Positions 53,020-56,686 of a stretch of DNA of 56,686 nt are shown piece after piece. The notes under the pieces were generated by a model that saw nothing but the letters and a program-made list of their open reading frames with translations, ran no database searches and had not been told where the DNA came from. The number at the start of each line of letters is the position of its first letter. Position 1 is the first letter of the stretch. A program made the position numbers and the translations under genes. The stretch comes from Acidobacteriota bacterium (lineage in GTDB: Bacteria; Acidobacteriota; UBA6911; RPQK01; JAJDTT01): NCBI GenBank assembly GCA_028874215.1, contig JAPPLF010000100.1:129509-186194 (forward strand). Reading direction: 5' to 3'.

Positions 53020-54195
53020 CTAATGGTCCCGGCTGGAGAGTTCGTCGGCCAGAGCCTCCAAGCCGATGGCTTCGAGGTTGTGCCCTCTCGGATAACGATC
53101 CTCGCCCGAGTGCACCAGAAACGCCTTTTCCGGCTGTAGATCGGTCAGCGCGACCCGCAAGCCCCGCTCCACTTTGGGGGCGAGTCCGCGCTTGATCTCG
53201 ATGGCCCAGAGGCGGCCTCTCGGAAGCTCCAGTATCAGGTCGACCTCGACGCCGGTGGCGGTGCGATAGAAGCTGGCTTGGGTGCGCTCGGCGGCGGCCC
53301 GGATCAGGGTTTCCAGGACGAATCCTTCCCAACTCTTGCCGGCGACGGGGTGACCGAGGACGCTCTCCTCATCATCGAGGCGCAGCAACGTGTGGACGAT
53401 GCCGCTGTCGCGGACGTAGAGCCGGGGGGATTTCACCAGACGCTTCCGAACGTTGGCGAAAAACGGCGGCAGCCGGCGAACCGACAGCAGGTCAAACAGC
53501 AGGTCGAGGTACTTGGTCACGGTCTTGCCGTCGACGGCGAGAGCGCGGGCCAAATTCGCCGCGTTCAGTAGATCCCCCTGGCCATGGGCCAGCATGGTCC
53601 AGAGCCGCCGCAAGGTTTCGGCCGGGATCCGAGGCCCCAACTGAGGGATGTCCCGTTCCAGATAGCTCCGGACGAACTGATCCCGCCACCGCGCTCTCTG
53701 ATGGTCGCTTGGCGCCAGAAAACTGGGCGGGAATCCACCCCTGATCCAGAGTGAAGTCCGGGTCTCTTCTCGGGTCTCCCGGATGTCCAGCGGCGACAGT
53801 TCCAGGCAGGCAATACGTCCAGCCAAGCTCTCGCCCGATTGCCGCAACAGATCGATGGAGGCGGAACCGAGAATGAGGAATTGGCCGGCGGCCTCGCCAC
53901 CCCGGATGCGTTCGTCGATGAGAACGCGCAGGAGCTGGAAGAGCCCCGGCGCGCGTTGCACTTCGTCGAGCACCACGAGCCGTCCGCGCAGGGAGCGGAG
54001 GTAGGCGCCCTGATCCTCCAGCTTGGCCAGATCGGCGGGGTCTTCCAGATCCAGGTACACGCTGTCGGCAGTGCGTGCGATATCCCGGGCCAGAGTCGTC
54101 TTCCCGACCTGCCTGGGCCCAAGGAGGGCAACGGCCGGGAACTGACGCAGATATGACTCGACTTTGGGTCGCAACACTCGCGGAATCGTGGACAC
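53020..54195 (-). CDS. AAA-family ATPase with DUF4143 domain
   Basis: A 391-residue protein. Walker A is GPRQVGKTT (26-34), Walker B LVVLDEVQ (73-80), and the C-terminal DUF4143 part (about 180-380) ends with VDLILELPRGRLWAIEIKRGLAP, a nuclease-like ExK motif. The family is common in variable regions and may act in defence or toxin-like roles; function unproven. Confidence 0.88.
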   Translation of the reverse strand: MSTIPRVLRPKVESYLRQFPAVALLGPRQVGKTTLARDIARTADSVYLDLEDPADLAKLEDQGAYLRSLRGRLVVLDEVQRAPGLFQLLRVLIDERIRGGEAAGQFLILGSASIDLLRQSGESLAGRIACLELSPLDIRETREETRTSLWIRGGFPPSFLAPSDHQRARWRDQFVRSYLERDIPQLGPRIPAETLRRLWTMLAHGQGDLLNAANLARALAVDGKTVTKYLDLLFDLLSVRRLPPFFANVRKRLVKSPRLYVRDSGIVHTLLRLDDEESVLGHPVAGKSWEGFVLETLIRAAAERTQASFYRTATGVEVDLILELPRGRLWAIEIKRGLAPKVERGLRVALTDLQPEKAFLVHSGEDRYPRGHNLEAIGLEALADELSSRDH

Positions 54196-54277
54196 AACAC
54201 TTGCAATTAGGGAACTGATCTCCAGGAATGCAAGTGTAAACGAGAAAATGAGGGGGTCTTGAGGTGGAAATTATTGT

Positions 54278-54313
54278 TTGACACTAGCTGTACTATGTGA
54301 AATAGTACAGCTA
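54278..54313 (+). promoter_or_regulatory. GntR promoter and operator, probably leaderless
   Basis: TTGACA (54278-54283) and AATAGT (54301-54306) are 17 bases apart. TAGCTGTACTAT (54285-54296) and ATAGTACAGCTA (54302-54313) form a perfect 12-bp inverted repeat with a five-base spacer that covers the spacer and -10 box. Its last base is the A of the GntR start ATG. Transcription would begin at or next to the start codon. Confidence 0.75.
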
Positions 54314-54723
54314 TGCTTCCGTTCACGGTCCGGTTGCGCACCGGCGTCTCCGTTTACCGGCAACTGGTCTATGCGGTCCAGAAGGCGGTGGTCTCAGGAC
54401 AGTTGCTTCCCGGCGACCGGTTTCCTTCCGTACGGAACCTGAGCCAGGAGCTCCGGATCAATCCCAACACGGCTCAGAAGGTGGTGAGGCGGCTGGTGGA
54501 TCAAGGGCTCCTGGAGGTCCAACCGGGCATCGGCACCATCGTCGGCCGGTTGCCGGAGGCGACCCCGCGGGAACGCTCGGCGCTGCTGGAGGACGAGGTC
54601 GAGCAGGTGGTGGTGGAGGCCAGAAGGTTGTCCCTGACTCGGGACCAGCTCGTCCGAGCGGTCGAGGACCAGTGGGAACGGCTCTCGAATGCCGGGAATC
54701 AGAGGAAGCAGAAGGAGGGGTGA
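54313..54723 (+). CDS. GntR-family regulator (YtrA subfamily)
   Basis: A 136-residue protein. The winged helix-turn-helix includes YRQLVYAVQKAVVSGQLLPGDRFPSVRNLSQELRINPNTAQKVVRRL, and the short C-terminal helix pair replaces the usual ligand domain, as in YtrA-type repressors of ABC operons. No ribosome site is seen upstream, fitting a leaderless mRNA. It likely represses itself and the two ABC genes that follow. Confidence 0.88.
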   Translation: MLPFTVRLRTGVSVYRQLVYAVQKAVVSGQLLPGDRFPSVRNLSQELRINPNTAQKVVRRLVDQGLLEVQPGIGTIVGRLPEATPRERSALLEDEVEQVVVEARRLSLTRDQLVRAVEDQWERLSNAGNQRKQKEG

Positions 54724-54724
54724 C

Positions 54725-55639
54725 ATGAACGCCGTCATCGAGACTCAAGGACTGACCCGCCGATTTCGGAAAACCGTTGCCGTCAATGACCTCTCTCTGG
54801 AGGTTCCGGCCGGCAGCATCTTCGCCCTGCTGGGCCCCAACGGCGCCGGCAAGACCACGCTCATCAAGATGGTCATGAACATGGTCCGGCCCTCCGGTGG
54901 CAGGGCCACGATTCTGGGAACCGATTCGCTTCGTCTGGGACCGCCCCAGTTGGAGAGGATCGGCTACGTCTCCGAAAACCAGGAGTTGCCGGAATGGATG
55001 ACCGTCCAGGAGCTGATCGATTATTGCCGGCCCTTCTACCCGGCTTGGGACGACGACTTATGCCGCCGGCTGATCCGGCAGTTCAACCTCCCCCTGGCGC
55101 GTCAGCTCAAGACTTTTTCCCGCGGGATGAAGGTCAAGGCGGCGCTGTTGTCGTCCCTTTCCTACCGGCCGGAACTGATGATCCTGGACGAACCTTTCAC
55201 CGGCCTGGACGCGCTGGTCCGGGATGAGCTGATCCGGGGTCTGCTGGAGGTCACGGGTCAGGAGGAGCGGACCATCTTCATCGCGTCCCACGATATCGAC
55301 GAAGTGGAGCGTCTGGCCGACTGGGTGGGGGTGATCCACAACGGCGAGATGCAGATGTCCGAGCCTGCGGCGTCGCTTCGAAACCGCTTCCGCCGGTGCG
55401 AGGCGACTTTGGAACGAGGCCAAGAGATACCGGAGACCCTTCCGGAAACATGGCTGATGGCAGAGCGGGCCGGACAGGTGCTCCGTTTCGTGGATAGCCG
55501 TTTCCAAAACGGAACCGGCGCGGAAACCATTCGGGAGGTCCTTCCGGGAGTCAAGGACCTCGACGTGAGCCCCATGTCTCTGAAGGAAATCTTTCTCGCA
55601 TTGGCTCGATCTTGGCGGCTCTACGAGGAGGAGGGATGA
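54725..55639 (+). CDS. ABC transporter ATP-binding protein
   Basis: A 304-residue ATPase. Walker A is GPNGAGKTT (about 38-46), the Q-loop is VSENQEL, the signature reads TFSRGMKVK instead of LSGGQ, and Walker B is LMILDEPFTGLD. It is typical of YtrB-like export components in GntR-controlled operons. It starts one base after the GntR stop and overlaps the permease gene (ATGA). Confidence 0.92.
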   Translation: MNAVIETQGLTRRFRKTVAVNDLSLEVPAGSIFALLGPNGAGKTTLIKMVMNMVRPSGGRATILGTDSLRLGPPQLERIGYVSENQELPEWMTVQELIDYCRPFYPAWDDDLCRRLIRQFNLPLARQLKTFSRGMKVKAALLSSLSYRPELMILDEPFTGLDALVRDELIRGLLEVTGQEERTIFIASHDIDEVERLADWVGVIHNGEMQMSEPAASLRNRFRRCEATLERGQEIPETLPETWLMAERAGQVLRFVDSRFQNGTGAETIREVLPGVKDLDVSPMSLKEIFLALARSWRLYEEEG

Positions 55640-56655
55640 AGCTGATACTACACATCTTTCGCAAGGACTTTCGTCACCTTCGTCTCTACCTGGCCGGTTG
55701 GTTGGGATTGTTGATATCTGTGTGCCTCTTCGTCCGTCTCGGGTGGGGCCTGGGTCTGGGTTGGATCGCTGTCATTGGAGTGCTGAAGGTCGCATTGTTG
55801 GCGTTGATCGTTTCCAATCTGGTTCAGGAAGACTCTCCCGTGGGAAGCACCTCATTCTGGCTGAGTCGGCCTGTTTCCGGTCGGCAGTTGCTGGCCGCCA
55901 AGTCGATCGTTTTGGCGGTGACATTGATAATTCCGGCACTTCTGGTCGAGGTTATGTTTCTCCTCTTCAATGGAGTTACCGCGCACGACACCCTCCGTTC
56001 AATCCCCGAGACACTGATCTACACGCTCTTCGTTGTTGCAATCCTCATGATGCTAGCCGTTTTGACACGCAGCCTTTCCCAGATGGTGGCGTTGGGTCTC
56101 TTTTCTTCGGTTTCCATGATTGTTTTCCTGCTGGTGAAAGCGGAAATATTTTTCCCTGGGATTCGATTGGACATCGATCCTTTAACCACGATGACCCTGA
56201 GGAGTTCGAAGTGGATTGGGTTTTTTCTAATCCTTTTGACAATGGCGGCAATCGTGGTCTGCCTCCAATATCTGACTCGGCGGAGGAAGCTCAATGCCAT
56301 CCTCGCGCTGGCAGGTCTGCTTCCATGCATCCTGACTGTTGAAATGTGGACTTGGGATTTCGTGGCTGCGTTACGACGACCAGAACGGACTGTCGTTGAC
56401 CCCGAAAAGTTGGTGGCCAGGATCGACGAACAGAGTCTGAAGTTTTTTTCCAACGCCTCTATGTCTTCGCGAGATAGACGAATGGTTCTCCACGGGACCA
56501 TCGTGACCGAGAATCATCCTGACGATCTGATGGTTGTGCCGTTGCAGGTCGGCTCCAAGGTGTCATTTGGTCCCGTAGGTCCTGGGCATCGTGGGCATTG
56601 GGAGCGCGATGTCAACGAGTACGAAGACCGGCAACTAGTACCCCATAACATGTAA
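55636..56655 (+). CDS. ABC-2-type permease
   Basis: A 339-residue membrane protein with about six helices in the first 240 residues (starting WLGLLISVCLFVRLG), then a soluble domain. The early HIFRKDFRHLRLYL segment is typical of ABC-2 permeases that contact the ATPase. Together with the ATPase it forms an exporter or lipid/antibiotic resistance system. A ribosome site (AGGAGG) near 56673 suggests another gene follows beyond the window. Confidence 0.85.
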   Translation: MKLILHIFRKDFRHLRLYLAGWLGLLISVCLFVRLGWGLGLGWIAVIGVLKVALLALIVSNLVQEDSPVGSTSFWLSRPVSGRQLLAAKSIVLAVTLIIPALLVEVMFLLFNGVTAHDTLRSIPETLIYTLFVVAILMMLAVLTRSLSQMVALGLFSSVSMIVFLLVKAEIFFPGIRLDIDPLTTMTLRSSKWIGFFLILLTMAAIVVCLQYLTRRRKLNAILALAGLLPCILTVEMWTWDFVAALRRPERTVVDPEKLVARIDEQSLKFFSNASMSSRDRRMVLHGTIVTENHPDDLMVVPLQVGSKVSFGPVGPGHRGHWERDVNEYEDRQLVPHNM

Positions 56656-56686
56656 TTGTTCGTATATTATAGTAGGAGGCTGGAGA

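Overview
The window is GC-rich, gene-dense bacterial chromosome. Several families point to an acidobacterium-like, probably free-living or host/marine-associated heterotroph. These are a GWxTD-domain protein, a sulfatase-like/TPR fusion, a TonB-dependent receptor with an N-terminal carboxypeptidase-regulatory-like domain, a DUF1080 protein, and Tat-exported TIM-barrel sugar isomerases. That placement is inferred from gene content; no rRNA, tRNA or universal marker lies in the window.

Layout. (1) 1-5902: a divergent Gfo/Idh/MocA-type protein coupled to a TerB-like protein, then an FAD amine-oxidase/PPOX-like enzyme overlapping an MMPL/RND exporter. (2) 6013-12515, mostly minus: a glycosidase-like TIM-barrel protein with an SDR, then an envelope operon of DUF4398-type lipoprotein, L,D-transpeptidase (probably starting at CTG), a one-TM protein and a DUF3179 protein. 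(3) 12674-21100, plus: a tightly overlapped operon of AlaX editing protein, beta-propeller lipoprotein, FN3/discoidin lipoprotein, PLP dehydratase, sialidase-like protein and a TMTC-like membrane/TPR protein. A GWxTD protein and a sulfatase-like/TPR protein follow. (4) 24958-31271: malate dehydrogenase, a decayed MazEF-type locus, a metallophosphoesterase, a divergent Nramp transporter, and a Fic protein preceded by 11-bp iterons. (5) 31272-37654: sialate O-acetylesterase, LLM flavin enzyme, carbamoyltransferase, a PIN nuclease with an unknown large partner, and an RHH regulator. (6) 37797-50125: sugar catabolism (UxuA-like, DUF1080, two isomerase-like TIM barrels, lactonase, sialidase-like), a large Oar-like receptor, and SxtJ plus DUF5989 proteins. 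(7) 50126-51300: an integrase relic, then two tiny single-TM genes flanking a structured interval. (8) 51301-56655: amidohydrolase, small membrane protein, AAA/DUF4143 ATPase, and a GntR-ABC operon with a perfect operator.

How the genes work together. Much of the content suits uptake and breakdown of complex or host glycans: the receptor in the outer membrane, lipoprotein and periplasmic beta-propellers and sialidases, an acetylesterase, then keto-sugar or uronate processing. Stress and mobility genes (PIN, MazE-like, Fic, RHH, AAA/DUF4143, integrase fragment) are scattered between the metabolic blocks, and several are degenerate.

The items most worth following are the two micro-genes with the folded interval between them, the fic iterons, the GntR operator that appears to drive a leaderless mRNA, the CTG-start L,D-transpeptidase, the unknown PIN partner, and the non-canonical Nramp and MocA active sites.
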